64,000 nucleotides of DNA from positions 1 through 64,000 of the forward strand of contig JBBKWB010000056.1 in assembly GCA_037968755.1 (NCBI GenBank), given 5' to 3'. The notes below the pieces were generated by a model. It searched no databases. It was not told where the DNA came from and saw only the letters and a program-made list of their open reading frames with translations. This stretch comes from Woeseia sp037968755. Its GTDB lineage: Bacteria > Pseudomonadota > Gammaproteobacteria > Steroidobacterales > Woeseiaceae. A program made the position numbers and the translations under genes. Shown here piece after piece: positions 1-9,407 of this stretch (positions are counted from its first letter, which is position 1; each line of letters opens with the position of its first letter).

Positions 1-981
1 CATGTCATCGTTCGCTTTTTTACGGTTCCGAAAGTTCGCGATGCACGTCGTTCTGCTGGTTATGCGTTGTTGTTCATTGCGATCCTCTATACAACTGCCC
101 CGGCCGTAGGTGCCATGGCTCGCTATAACCTGCTGAGCACGGTCCAGACCGGGGAAATCGGCGCCGTGGACGGTAATCTGAAGTACAGCGAGCGTCCGAA
201 CTGGATGAATACCTGGCAGCAGACCGGTCTCCTCAGTTTCACCGATCGCAACGGTGACGGACGGGTGCAATATTACGACGACAGCAATCCGGATTTCGCC
301 GGGCGCGCCGCTCAATACGGCTGGCAGGGCAATGAGTTGGAAGTTGATCGCGACATTATGGTGCTCGCCAATCCGGAGATTGCCGGATTGCCCGACTGGG
401 TGATCGCGCTGGTAGCAGCCGGCGGTATTGCTGCTGCGCTCTCTACTGCAGCCGGTTTGTTGTTGGTTATATCGGCGGCGGTCTCGCACGATCTCGTAAA
501 GGGCATTTTCGCGCCCGGCATCTCGGAGAAGCATGAACTACGGGCTGGTCGAATCGCCGCCGCGGTAGCCATATTGATTGCGGGCTACCTGGGCTTCGAT
601 CCGCCGGGCTGGGTCGCACAAGTGGTCGCATTTGCGTTCGGGCTGGCGGCTGCTTCGCTGTTTCCGGCAATCTTTCTTGGCATCTTTTCCAAACGTGCGA
701 ACAAGCAAGGCGCGATTGCGGGGATGCTGACAGGGCTGTTGTTTACGTACGGCTATATCGAATTCTTCAAGGGACTGTTCCTGAAATGGGCCGGTGCGCC
801 CTGGGGCGAGAACGTGGCCGCGAACTGGCTGTTCGGAATATCGCCAGAGGGAATTGGCGTCATCGGTATGCTGCTCAATTTCACCGTGGCAATTGCGGTC
901 AGCTACATGACGAGCCCGCCGCCCGCATATATCCGGGACCTTGTGGAGGACATCCGGGTGCCGCGCGAGGCAAAAGCATGA
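1..981 (+). CDS. Sodium:solute symporter (VC_2705/ActP-like), 5' truncated
   Basis: This is the C-terminal part of a sodium:solute symporter; the reading frame is open from base 1 and the true start lies upstream of the window. At least five hydrophobic stretches follow one another, ending in a short hydrophilic tail (ending VPREAKA). The sequence resembles the VC_2705 branch of the SSS family, inner-membrane carriers related to acetate permease ActP; the substrate cannot be read from sequence. A hydrophilic loop early in the fragment carries a 12-residue EF-hand-like segment, DRNGDGRVQYYD, at bases 244-279. The next gene starts 28 bases downstream on the same strand. Confidence is high for the family and low for the substrate. 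Confidence 0.85.
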   Translation, partial: HVIVRFFTVPKVRDARRSAGYALLFIAILYTTAPAVGAMARYNLLSTVQTGEIGAVDGNLKYSERPNWMNTWQQTGLLSFTDRNGDGRVQYYDDSNPDFAGRAAQYGWQGNELEVDRDIMVLANPEIAGLPDWVIALVAAGGIAAALSTAAGLLLVISAAVSHDLVKGIFAPGISEKHELRAGRIAAAVAILIAGYLGFDPPGWVAQVVAFAFGLAAASLFPAIFLGIFSKRANKQGAIAGMLTGLLFTYGYIEFFKGLFLKWAGAPWGENVAANWLFGISPEGIGVIGMLLNFTVAIAVSYMTSPPPAYIRDLVEDIRVPREAKA

Positions 982-1009
982 GTCAATCAGCGGGCTGATC
1001 GAGAGCGCA

Positions 1010-1894
1010 ATGAGCGATGGTCACCAACATGGTTCCGACAGCCGACGCCTGCTGCTGGCATTAGGCCTCACCGCCGTATTCACGGTGGTCGAGGCGGTTG
1101 CTGGTGTCGTGACCGGCTCGCTGGCTCTGCTTGCCGATGCGGGACACATGCTGACGGACTCCATGGCGCTGGCTCTGGCCGCATTGGCTTTTCGGCTGAG
1201 CGAACGACCCGCTGATGCACAACGCAGCTACGGTTACCGACGGTTCCAGATCATCGCAGCATTCGCCAACGCGATTGCCTTAATTATGATCGTGGGCTGG
1301 ATACTGATTGAGGCCGTGTCACGCTTGCTGACGCCGAGCGATGTGCACGCGACCGGCATGTTGGTCGTGGCGGTCGTCGGCTTGCTCGTCAACATTGCAG
1401 CGTTCGTAATTCTGCACGGCGGCGATCGCGATAACCTGAACATGCGCGGCGCCGCACTGCACGTGCTGGGTGATCTGCTCGGGTCGGTTGCCGCAATCGT
1501 CGCGGCGGTCGTCATTTTGCTGACCGGCTGGTTGCCGATTGATCCGTTACTGTCCGTCCTGGTTGCGTTATTGATACTGCGCAGCGCGCTGAAATTGTTA
1601 CGACAGAGTTCGCACATCCTGCTGGAAGGTACGCCGGATTGGCTCGATGTCGAAATGATGCAAGCAGCACTGATGGCTAAAGTGCCGGCCATCAGCAGCA
1701 TTCATCATGTGCATGTATGGGGGCTTACCCAGCAACAGGTCATGCTGACTATGCACGTGGTCATGGACGTTAAAGACATCGATCGAGCTGGCGAGATACG
1801 CCGTATCAAGGAAATTCTGGCGGCCGACTACAGCATCCGGCATTCAACCATTGAACTGGAGTCGGGCGCTTGTGCAGACGAGCCGCCTGCATGA
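1010..1894 (+). CDS. Cation diffusion facilitator (CzcD/ZitB-type metal exporter)
   Basis: A 294-residue inner-membrane protein that should exchange Zn2+ or a similar divalent metal for protons. It shows the CDF metal-site signatures DAGHMLTDS (TM2) and HVLGDLLGS (TM5), a His/Asp-rich start (MSDGHQHGSDS), six hydrophobic helices and a C-terminal cytoplasmic domain with HHVHVW. The ATG at 1010 was chosen because the family begins with a short His-rich leader; the frame is open further upstream but that part overlaps the symporter. It converges on hpt with a 9-base gap. CzcD/ZitB subgroup is likely; metal specificity is inferred only. Confidence 0.9.
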   Translation: MSDGHQHGSDSRRLLLALGLTAVFTVVEAVAGVVTGSLALLADAGHMLTDSMALALAALAFRLSERPADAQRSYGYRRFQIIAAFANAIALIMIVGWILIEAVSRLLTPSDVHATGMLVVAVVGLLVNIAAFVILHGGDRDNLNMRGAALHVLGDLLGSVAAIVAAVVILLTGWLPIDPLLSVLVALLILRSALKLLRQSSHILLEGTPDWLDVEMMQAALMAKVPAISSIHHVHVWGLTQQQVMLTMHVVMDVKDIDRAGEIRRIKEILAADYSIRHSTIELESGACADEPPA

Positions 1895-1903
1895 CGGAGT
1901 GTC

Positions 1904-2446
1904 TTACTGCTCGCGATCTTCCGGCCTGACTATGCCGATATAGGGCAAGGTGCGATCTCGCTCCGCATAGTCCAGCCCGTAGCCGACTACCCATTCATCC
2001 GCGATACTGAAGCCTGTGTAGTCGATAGGCACATCTACCTCTGCACTTTCGGCTTTATGCAGCAGTGTGCAGGTGCGCACCGATGCTGGCCGGTGCGAAC
2101 GCATCATGCCGATAAGATAGTGCAGCGTATGTCCGGTATCCACGATATCTTCAACAATTAATACGTGCCGATTCTCGATGTTTCCGCGTACGTCCATGAG
2201 CAGTCGTACCGCACCGCTACGTTGACTACCGCTTTCATAACTGGAAACCGCGATGAACTCAATCGTCCGGGGAATATTAAGTTTGCGCGATAGATCGGCA
2301 AGAAATATGAACGAGCCCTTGAGGACGCCAACCAGGACCAGGGGCGCCTTATCGACATAGTCCTTCGAAATCTGTGCCGCGAGCTCAGCGACGCGCTCGG
2401 CAATTTGTGCCTCGCTGATCATGACTTCCGGAGCTAATTGGTTCAT
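1904..2446 (-). CDS. hpt: Hypoxanthine phosphoribosyltransferase
   Basis: A 180-residue cytoplasmic purine-salvage enzyme that converts hypoxanthine (and often guanine) plus PRPP to IMP/GMP. The PRPP-binding motif VLIVEDIVDTGHTL is intact, and the N-terminal half has the VGVLKGSFIFLADL segment and the FIAVSSY flexible-loop region typical of type I PRTases. Length matches the usual 175-185 residues. It stands alone on the minus strand, convergent with the CDF exporter and divergent from the histidine kinase gene. Confidence 0.92.
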   Translation of the reverse strand: MNQLAPEVMISEAQIAERVAELAAQISKDYVDKAPLVLVGVLKGSFIFLADLSRKLNIPRTIEFIAVSSYESGSQRSGAVRLLMDVRGNIENRHVLIVEDIVDTGHTLHYLIGMMRSHRPASVRTCTLLHKAESAEVDVPIDYTGFSIADEWVVGYGLDYAERDRTLPYIGIVRPEDREQ

Positions 2447-2579
2447 TCTCTATCCCACTACACAATTAACGCGACTATAACTGAATCCAGCTGATCAATG
2501 CGACGAACACTCGAGCCCGACAGACTGATTGCCGAACAATCGCAGTCAGAGCAGCAATGGCCTGTCGCCATCAGGAATT

Positions 2580-4817
2580 ATGGATAACAAGTTTGCTGAC
2601 AGCCTGAATTTCGCGATGGCCGCACCATCCGTAGCGCTGTATCTGGGTGAACTGGATACGCCCGGATACTGGCGCCGCAACAGCGTGCGTTGTCTGAGTC
2701 TGTTCGCCGGGTTCCTGAGCCTGTACATCCTGGCGAGCGTACTGGGCTACGAGCTCAGTCCGCAGCTCGGTCAATTAGTCGTGTTTTGGCCAGCGGCGGG
2801 CCTGTTATGCGGCGTATTGAGCAGCACGCCATTGCGTACCTGGCCCTTGTGGCTGGTGGCGGCTGTCGCCGGACGGCTGCTGATTGTTTTCCCGTTGTTC
2901 GACGACCGCTCTTTGCCAATCGAAATTGCTTTTGGTCTGGCGAGTAGCGCCGAAGCAATAGTATTTGCCGGGCTCATTCGCGCGCCGCTGCAGCAATCAT
3001 ACCGATTGAATCGGCCGCTCTACATGTTGGCAATACTGATTGCCGTTACGGTTGCAGCAACAGCAGTCGGTGGCGTGCTGGGTTCAGTTACGTCCGAACT
3101 AACAGCGATGGGCAACGCCGGTTCCTTCTGGGATTCATGGCGGATTTGGGTAGCGGGCGATTTCCTCGGAATAATTATCGTCGCGCCCACCGTTGCCTGG
3201 TTGCTGCTGCCGCAAATCCGGTTTCCACAGAGCCATAACAATCTGACCGACTATGCGTTGCTTTTCGCTCTCGTCATTGGCCTTGTCTACATCGGAATCG
3301 CGACCGATTCATCTGAGGGCAGCTATCGCGGTGCGGTGTCCGCGGTCGTCGTGCTCGGATTACTGGCAGCGATGGCCTGGTCCGTGATCAGCTTTGCCTA
3401 TCCCATTTCATCAATGATTCAATTCATTGTTACGACCAGCGTTATCTGGACGGCGACCCGGGGAATAGGGCCGTTCGACATCGGGCCAAATGCATCTTTC
3501 GCTGCTGCAGCGGAAATGCAGATCTACCTGATATCGACTATTCTCGCTTTGCTACTGCTGGCGTTTTCGTTGATGGAGCGAGACCGCGCACTGCAGGAAC
3601 TGAAATTACATCGGGGTGTCGGCAGTGTTCTCGTAAGCTTGACAGAGAAACTGGTTGCGGCCGATTCTGACCGACTTGATGTGAGTATCGAAGAGGTCCT
3701 GAACGAAATCGCAGAATTTTCCCACGCGGACCGTTGTGTGTTGCTGCAGACGGACAGGACCCGCATGTTAGTAGAGAAAACGCATAGCTGGACCAGGCCT
3801 GGTGTAGACGCGCCGAGTAACTTTCTCACCAACACAGACTTGCGGAAGCTTCCATGGGTGATGCAGCAATTTCGGGAGCATGGCTACTTTGTGCTTGAAG
3901 ACTTAACCCGAAACTTGCCGAAAGGCGCTGACGAGTTGCGCGAGTTTCAGCGAATGGCCAATGGCATTGAATCAGCGGTCTGTGTCGGTTTGTTTGCCGA
4001 CGACGAATTGATTGGGGTGATAGGTTGTAGCTATGCGCTGCCGGGTGTGCGCTGGAACGCTGAATCACTGTCACTGATGTACCTGATTGGGCAGCTCTTT
4101 GCCAATGTACTGACCCGCAAAAATGCTGAGCGCGTGATAGATTTTCACCAACTGAAGTTGCGCTCGTTAGCTACGGAGATCGCGATTAGCGAAGAACGCG
4201 CCCGCCGCCGCACTGCCGTGGACCTGCACGACGGCATTGGCCAGAACCTGGCGGTCGCGCGTATGAAGATCGGTCATTTGCTGGCAACGTCTTCCGGAAA
4301 GACCGATGAGCTTGAGGAAGTGCGCAACCTGGTTGATGAAGCGTTGCGCGGTACCCGCTATATCATTGCAGACCTGAGTCCGGCTGTACTTTATGAACTG
4401 GGTCTGTATCCGGCATTGCAGTCACTGGCGGAGCGCTTTGAGCCAGCGAACGATCTCACCTGTATCGTCGAAGAGCATGGTGACCCCTGGGAGCCAGGTA
4501 ATGACATGCGCATCGCGTTGTACCGGGCCGTGCAGGAATTCCTGAACAATGTGGCGAGGCATGCGCAGGCGCAAAAAGTCGTCATATCAGTGGACTGGCG
4601 CGAGGATCGGGTTGATATTGAAGTCCGGGATGATGGCGTCGGTTTTGATGCGGATAAGGTATCCGAGCATGCCACCATGTCATCCGGGTTTGGCCTGTTC
4701 TCTGTACGCGAATCCATCAACTTGCTGGGCGGCACGCTCAACATCGATTCCTCACTCGGTCTGGGCAGTCGTGTGCGACTATGCGTACCGCGCGGCGACA
4801 AGGAGGGCGACGAGTGA
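2580..4817 (+). CDS. MASE1-GAF sensor histidine kinase (HisKA_3/NarL-partner type)
   Basis: A 745-residue membrane sensor kinase. Residues about 30-330 form a series of hydrophobic helices resembling a MASE1 sensor domain, followed by a GAF-like domain (about 350-530). The HisKA_3 dimerisation helix contains the phospho-acceptor motif DLHDGIGQ (His550), and an HATPase_c domain with DDGVGFD and GFGLFSVRES closes the protein. This architecture phosphorylates NarL/FixJ regulators, and such a regulator follows immediately: its GTG start overlaps this gene's stop. An in-frame TTG at 2529 would add 17 residues; ATG 2580 is preferred because it follows a short AGGA element. The signal sensed is unknown. 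Confidence 0.88.
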   Translation: MDNKFADSLNFAMAAPSVALYLGELDTPGYWRRNSVRCLSLFAGFLSLYILASVLGYELSPQLGQLVVFWPAAGLLCGVLSSTPLRTWPLWLVAAVAGRLLIVFPLFDDRSLPIEIAFGLASSAEAIVFAGLIRAPLQQSYRLNRPLYMLAILIAVTVAATAVGGVLGSVTSELTAMGNAGSFWDSWRIWVAGDFLGIIIVAPTVAWLLLPQIRFPQSHNNLTDYALLFALVIGLVYIGIATDSSEGSYRGAVSAVVVLGLLAAMAWSVISFAYPISSMIQFIVTTSVIWTATRGIGPFDIGPNASFAAAAEMQIYLISTILALLLLAFSLMERDRALQELKLHRGVGSVLVSLTEKLVAADSDRLDVSIEEVLNEIAEFSHADRCVLLQTDRTRMLVEKTHSWTRPGVDAPSNFLTNTDLRKLPWVMQQFREHGYFVLEDLTRNLPKGADELREFQRMANGIESAVCVGLFADDELIGVIGCSYALPGVRWNAESLSLMYLIGQLFANVLTRKNAERVIDFHQLKLRSLATEIAISEERARRRTAVDLHDGIGQNLAVARMKIGHLLATSSGKTDELEEVRNLVDEALRGTRYIIADLSPAVLYELGLYPALQSLAERFEPANDLTCIVEEHGDPWEPGNDMRIALYRAVQEFLNNVARHAQAQKVVISVDWREDRVDIEVRDDGVGFDADKVSEHATMSSGFGLFSVRESINLLGGTLNIDSSLGLGSRVRLCVPRGDKEGDE

Positions 4818-5467
4818 CCATACGCATTCTCATAGCCGATGATCACCAGGTGGTACGGGATGGGCTGAGTGCACTGTTGCACAACCCCCCACGGTACACG
4901 GTGATAGGTACAGCCTGCGATGGCCGCGAGGCGGCCGTGTTGGCCCGCAAGCTCAATCCGGACGTCGTGATTATCGATATTGCCATGCCCGAGTTAAATG
5001 GAGTGGATGCGACCAAGCGCATGCTTGCCGAGATGCCGGGCTTGCGCATCATTGCGCTGTCGATGCATTCCGACAAGCGCTACATATCGGGAATGCTGCA
5101 GGCCGGCGCGCTGGCTTACGTGCGCAAGGAATCCGCGTTCGAGGAGATCACGGCCGCAGTTGACGCGGTCAGCCAGGGCAATGTCTACCTGGGGGAGGGC
5201 GTAGCCGGGGTAGTGGTGAACGACTATCGGCAGATGATGGCGCGTAGCGATGTCGATGGCTCGGACCCGTTGTCCGTGCGCGAGCGCGAAGTTCTGCAAT
5301 TGCTTGCTGAGGGCAAGAAAACGGCCGATATCGCGGCCCGGCTGCACGTCAGCAGTAAAACGGTCGAGACCCATCGTCGCCAGATTATGTCCAAACTCAA
5401 TCTTGAGAGCATCGCAGCATTGACTAAGTACGCGATAAGACACGGTTTTATTACCCTGGAAGACTAA
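4814..5467 (+). CDS. NarL/FixJ-family response regulator
   Basis: A 217-residue transcription regulator with an N-terminal receiver domain (acidic pair ADDH near residue 9, phospho-acceptor Asp55 in IIDIAMPELNG) and a C-terminal LuxR-type helix-turn-helix (SVREREVLQLLAEGKK followed by SSKTVETHR). The start is a GTG whose last two bases are shared with the kinase stop codon (GTGA). A strong AAGGAGG Shine-Dalgarno at about 4799-4806 decides this start. It is translationally coupled to, and surely the partner of, the upstream HisKA_3 kinase. Target genes are not visible. Confidence 0.92.
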   Translation: MTIRILIADDHQVVRDGLSALLHNPPRYTVIGTACDGREAAVLARKLNPDVVIIDIAMPELNGVDATKRMLAEMPGLRIIALSMHSDKRYISGMLQAGALAYVRKESAFEEITAAVDAVSQGNVYLGEGVAGVVVNDYRQMMARSDVDGSDPLSVREREVLQLLAEGKKTADIAARLHVSSKTVETHRRQIMSKLNLESIAALTKYAIRHGFITLED

Positions 5468-5596
5468 AACAGCAGCCTCGCAGCTGGCCGACTCTAAGGC
5501 AAAGCGACCCGCAAAATCAGCGATTTCCCGATTATCGGGCTTCCCAACATCCGCTCTAATACGGCATACCGGCAAACGCTTGTTGTTTGCACACGG

Positions 5597-8128
5597 ATGC
5601 CAGCGCGCATGGAAGATCGATACATGACATTGGATTTCAGCTCACGCAGATCGGCAGCGCCGATGATCGGCATGGCGTGCCTGTTTGCAATTGTTTTCTG
5701 GTTTCTGGCAGCAGGCTCAGACTTCTGGGCATCGAATATAGGCTTGGCGTCTGCGATCGTCCCTGACGGGGTGGCATTACTGAATCGCCTGACTTTCGCA
5801 ACAATATTTGCATTGGCTGGCTCTATCGCCGGCGCTGCTGTCCAGCGTAGCCGCGACATTGAAGAATTCGCTGTCGATAAACTGCAGGAAAGCGAGCGCA
5901 AGTATCATGCGTTGATGGCGTCCTCGTTCGACAGTGTCATTACGTTGGACGCCAATGCCCGGGTGCTGGATGTCAGTGTCTCTGCAGCTGCGATGTTCGA
6001 CGTGACTCGCGAGCACCTGTCGGATCGGTCACTCGACGAGCTCATTGAACTCCGGTCGCCAGACACCGATGGCGCGACGACCGTACGCGAGTTGTTGCGC
6101 GGCGGACCAGCGGCTGACGTTGAAGTGACTGCAAGGCGCGATAACGGCCGCCGATTTCCTGCCGAAATACGCATCACCAGCATGCCCTCGGGCAGCGAGA
6201 GCGCCTTCGTACTGGCCATCCGGGAAACCACCTCTCAGCTCGTCGCACAGAAAGCGCTGCGACACTCCGAACGACGCTACCAGTCCTTGTTTAACAATAT
6301 TCTTGACGGCGTCTATCGCAGCGATCCCGAGGGGCGCTTGCTGGCGGCCAACCCGGCACTCGTGAGAATGCTTGGCTACGATTCTCAGGAAGACTTTACC
6401 AGCAACGCCAATGCGCGCGAGTTCTATGTGGATTCGGCCAAGCGCAAACAGCTGATGAACATACTGGAAGTGCAAAAGACAGCGCGCAATTTTGAAATTC
6501 TTCTGCGTCGCCGCGATGGCAGTACTCTGCCTGTGCTTGCGAATATACGTGCAATCAACAACGACAATACCGAGCGAACTGTTTACGAAGGTTCGCTCAC
6601 CGACATTAGCGACCTGATGGAAGCGCGCGAAGCTTTGGTTGCCAGCGAGGCCAACTTCCGGATGCTCTGCGAGCACGCGCGGGATGTGGTCAATGTCATT
6701 GATATCGACGGCAGAGTTCTTTACAGCAGCCCATCGAGTACCAGTATTTCAGGTAGTTCGCCGGAAGAGCAGATCGGCCAGACTCTGTTTCGGAACGTGC
6801 ATGCTGACGATGTCGAGACGGTAAGGACAATAATTGCCGCTGGCTTTAATCGCCCTGGCACGGCACACAGCTTTACCTGCCGAGTACGCCGGCATGACGG
6901 CCAGGAGCGCCTCATCGAAGCCGTTGGCAGTGCGTTTCTGAGTCATGACGGTCAATTGCGCGCGGTAATTCATTCACGCGACATAACCGAGCGTGCACAG
7001 AGCGAATCGGAACAACGCGAGTTGCAGAAGTTGCAAGTAGTGGGCCGGATGACCGATAGCCTTGCGCACCAGTTCAACAATCTGTTGACCGTGGTCGCGG
7101 GTAACCTGGATTTGCTTGACGATCGAATTGAAGATGGCGCGCTGCAGACGCACCTGGACGCGGCGTTGCGGGCCTGTCAGCAGGGCACTGATCTGACCCG
7201 CCGCTTGATGGCATTCGCCGATCACTCGCATGCCAGTACCGAGGACATAAACGCGAGCGGAGTTCTGTTGGACATGGAACCCGTGCTGTCTCGAAGCATG
7301 GGCGAGACCATCGATGTTTCGCTCGATTGTGGCAGCGATCTGTGGTCGATAAACGTTGATCCGGTGCAGCTTGAAGCGGTAATTCTGCAACTTGCAGTAA
7401 ACGCAAAATCGGCTATGGCGAACGGCGGGGCGCTTTCCATTGCGACCTTCAATAGCCGTACCGGTGGCACAAACGACGGTTCGGTCGACGCGATTCATGC
7501 TACAGACTGTGTCTGCATCAGTATCACCGATACGGGTAGTGGAATGGACAATGACGTCTTGTCGCGCGCTACCGAGCCGTTTTATTCGGCCGACTCCGAA
7601 GCGGGCCGCAGCGGTTTAGGCCTGAGCGTCGTCAAAAATTTCGCTGAAGCGGCCGGTGGCCACCTGCATATCGGTAGCACGCCGGGAACAGGGACTACCG
7701 TGACAATTCACATTCCGCGCTCTCAACAGCTCAGCAACTCGGGCAGATTGCTGGCTGTATCGCGCGGCAACGAGCGCATCCTGGTTGTCGATGACAACGC
7801 GGATGTACGCAACGCAAGTTCGGCGCTGTTACGTAGCCTGGGTTACGACGTCACCGAGGCAGCAAGCGGCCAGGAAGCCCTGGACGCACTTAAGACCGGC
7901 AAGGTCGAGCTCCTGTTTACGGATCTGGCAATGCCGAGAATGTCCGGGCTCGAGTTGACCAAGACAGCGTGCACCCGATACCCCGATTTAAAAGTCTTGC
8001 TGACTTCAGGGAATGAAGCGGCGATGGCAGAGGCAAGTGACAGCCTCAACTCACGTTACGAAATGATTCGTAAGCCTTTTCGCAAGAAAAATCTGGCAGA
8101 ACAAGTTCGCCAGGCACTGGAAGACTAA
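5597..8128 (+). CDS. Triple-PAS hybrid histidine kinase with C-terminal receiver
   Basis: An 843-residue hybrid sensor kinase. Two hydrophobic segments lie in the first 85 residues, then three PAS domains (roughly 100-220, 225-345, 350-465). The HisKA helix carries His491 in the variant box LAHQFNNLL, typical of kinases with divergent H boxes. HATPase_c follows (DTGSGM, GRSGLGLSVVKNF), then a receiver domain starting at about residue 725 (RILVVDDNADV) with Asp776 in LFTDLAMPRMSG. Alternative in-frame starts are ATG 5609 and 5624. The EAL gene begins 3 bases after its stop, so the two are almost certainly co-transcribed. Confidence 0.88.
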   Translation: MPARMEDRYMTLDFSSRRSAAPMIGMACLFAIVFWFLAAGSDFWASNIGLASAIVPDGVALLNRLTFATIFALAGSIAGAAVQRSRDIEEFAVDKLQESERKYHALMASSFDSVITLDANARVLDVSVSAAAMFDVTREHLSDRSLDELIELRSPDTDGATTVRELLRGGPAADVEVTARRDNGRRFPAEIRITSMPSGSESAFVLAIRETTSQLVAQKALRHSERRYQSLFNNILDGVYRSDPEGRLLAANPALVRMLGYDSQEDFTSNANAREFYVDSAKRKQLMNILEVQKTARNFEILLRRRDGSTLPVLANIRAINNDNTERTVYEGSLTDISDLMEAREALVASEANFRMLCEHARDVVNVIDIDGRVLYSSPSSTSISGSSPEEQIGQTLFRNVHADDVETVRTIIAAGFNRPGTAHSFTCRVRRHDGQERLIEAVGSAFLSHDGQLRAVIHSRDITERAQSESEQRELQKLQVVGRMTDSLAHQFNNLLTVVAGNLDLLDDRIEDGALQTHLDAALRACQQGTDLTRRLMAFADHSHASTEDINASGVLLDMEPVLSRSMGETIDVSLDCGSDLWSINVDPVQLEAVILQLAVNAKSAMANGGALSIATFNSRTGGTNDGSVDAIHATDCVCISITDTGSGMDNDVLSRATEPFYSADSEAGRSGLGLSVVKNFAEAAGGHLHIGSTPGTGTTVTIHIPRSQQLSNSGRLLAVSRGNERILVVDDNADVRNASSALLRSLGYDVTEAASGQEALDALKTGKVELLFTDLAMPRMSGLELTKTACTRYPDLKVLLTSGNEAAMAEASDSLNSRYEMIRKPFRKKNLAEQVRQALED

Positions 8129-8131
8129 GTT

Positions 8132-9307
8132 ATGAGCAAGAGACTGAACCGCTTTTTGATTATCGATATGGCCGAGGACACTTCGAAGCAGTTCTCGCGT
8201 GTCGGCCGCAGGCTGGGCTATACAACAGAGACAGCCACATGTTTAAGCGAATTCATCATCGCGCTGGCGGAGTTTTCACCGACGTTAGTCCTGATCGATT
8301 TGCAGTCTGTTGAGAATGGCGGGCTGGACCATCTTAAGGCTCTGCGGGATCAAGGCTCGGATGCGCAAATAGTCCTGACCAGCGACGACGAGGGACGCGC
8401 CCTGGAAACCGCGAAACAGTTGGCCGAGTTCCTTGGCCTCTCTGTCGTCGCCAGCCCACGCTCATCGATTTTCATAAACGTGCTGCGTAATGAACTGCGT
8501 CGCGCTCGTCAGTCGCAAACAGACATGTCACTTGGTGATCTGCAAAAAGCGATTGAAAACGGCGATGTGCGCCCGTACTACCAGCCTAAGGCTACTTATC
8601 GCGCACATCAGGCTTGGCCAATCAGCGAAGTAGAGGCGCTGCCGCGCTGGCACGTAAGTGAGACCAATATCGTGATGCCCGAAGATTTCTATTGGCTAGC
8701 GGAAGACGGTGGCCTGATGCCAGCTGTTACCAACAGTTTGCTGACGAGTGTTGTGGCGCAAATGGCCGAATGGAACAAGAAGAAGCTTGCATTGCAGGTT
8801 GCCATCAATCTTCCTGCATCGTCGCTTATGGATCGGACTTTGCCAGATCAGCTATTCGGGATGGTACGTCGTGCGGGCATAGACACAGCCATGCTGACGC
8901 TCGAAATATCCGAGGCGAATGCGATGAACTATTCGACCTCTGCTGTCGAGGTCCTGGGCAAGCTCAAGTCGATGGGCTTCAAACTTTCAATTGATGAATT
9001 TGGCACCAGTTATTCCTCGCTTGAGCAATTGTATCGTCTTAAATTCGACGAGCTGAAAATTGACCCATCACTGGTTCTTGAAAGTCGTATCAGCAGCGAG
9101 GCGCGAACCATTATCGAGGCGACCGTCTTGCTGGCGCAGAAACTGGGTCTCAGTGTCTGTGCAGAAGGTGTGGATTCACAACGTACTTTGCAGTTCCTCG
9201 GCAAGATCGGTTGCAACAAGGCACAGGGAAACTATATTAGCCGCCCGCTACTTGCCAACATGTTGGAGGCACGCTTGAACGAATGGAATGTTCCTGCGGA
9301 CGCTTAA
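8132..9307 (+). CDS. EAL-domain protein with degenerate receiver domain
   Basis: A 391-residue cytoplasmic protein with an N-terminal receiver-like domain and a C-terminal EAL domain (c-di-GMP phosphodiesterase family). The receiver keeps a candidate Asp56 (LVLIDLQ) but has one acidic residue of the usual pair (IIDM) and lacks the conserved Lys before Pro (SP at 108-109). The EAL domain has PYYQPK, the EAL triad at 168-170, Asn226, Glu258 and Lys309, but the metal-binding DDFG is DEFG (288-291) and EGVE is EGVD. It could be a slow phosphodiesterase or a c-di-GMP-binding effector. Gene order makes it an output candidate of the preceding hybrid kinase. Confidence 0.85.
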   Translation: MSKRLNRFLIIDMAEDTSKQFSRVGRRLGYTTETATCLSEFIIALAEFSPTLVLIDLQSVENGGLDHLKALRDQGSDAQIVLTSDDEGRALETAKQLAEFLGLSVVASPRSSIFINVLRNELRRARQSQTDMSLGDLQKAIENGDVRPYYQPKATYRAHQAWPISEVEALPRWHVSETNIVMPEDFYWLAEDGGLMPAVTNSLLTSVVAQMAEWNKKKLALQVAINLPASSLMDRTLPDQLFGMVRRAGIDTAMLTLEISEANAMNYSTSAVEVLGKLKSMGFKLSIDEFGTSYSSLEQLYRLKFDELKIDPSLVLESRISSEARTIIEATVLLAQKLGLSVCAEGVDSQRTLQFLGKIGCNKAQGNYISRPLLANMLEARLNEWNVPADA

Positions 9308-9317
9308 CGAGCGAGTC

Positions 9318-9351
9318 GCCGGTCGGTGCGAAATGACGTGCGCCGACCGGC
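9318..9351 (+). terminator. Terminator-like hairpin after the EAL gene
   Basis: A perfect 9-bp stem, GCCGGTCGG at 9318-9326 paired with CCGACCGGC at 9343-9351, lies 10 bases after the EAL stop and before the convergent corA. Only a short T run follows, so it may be a weak or bidirectional terminator. Confidence 0.45.
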
Positions 9352-9407
9352 ACCTTTGCCGATCCTGATCTGCTGCAGCGGAGTCAGTGGCATGCAGTAT
9401 GAGTACG

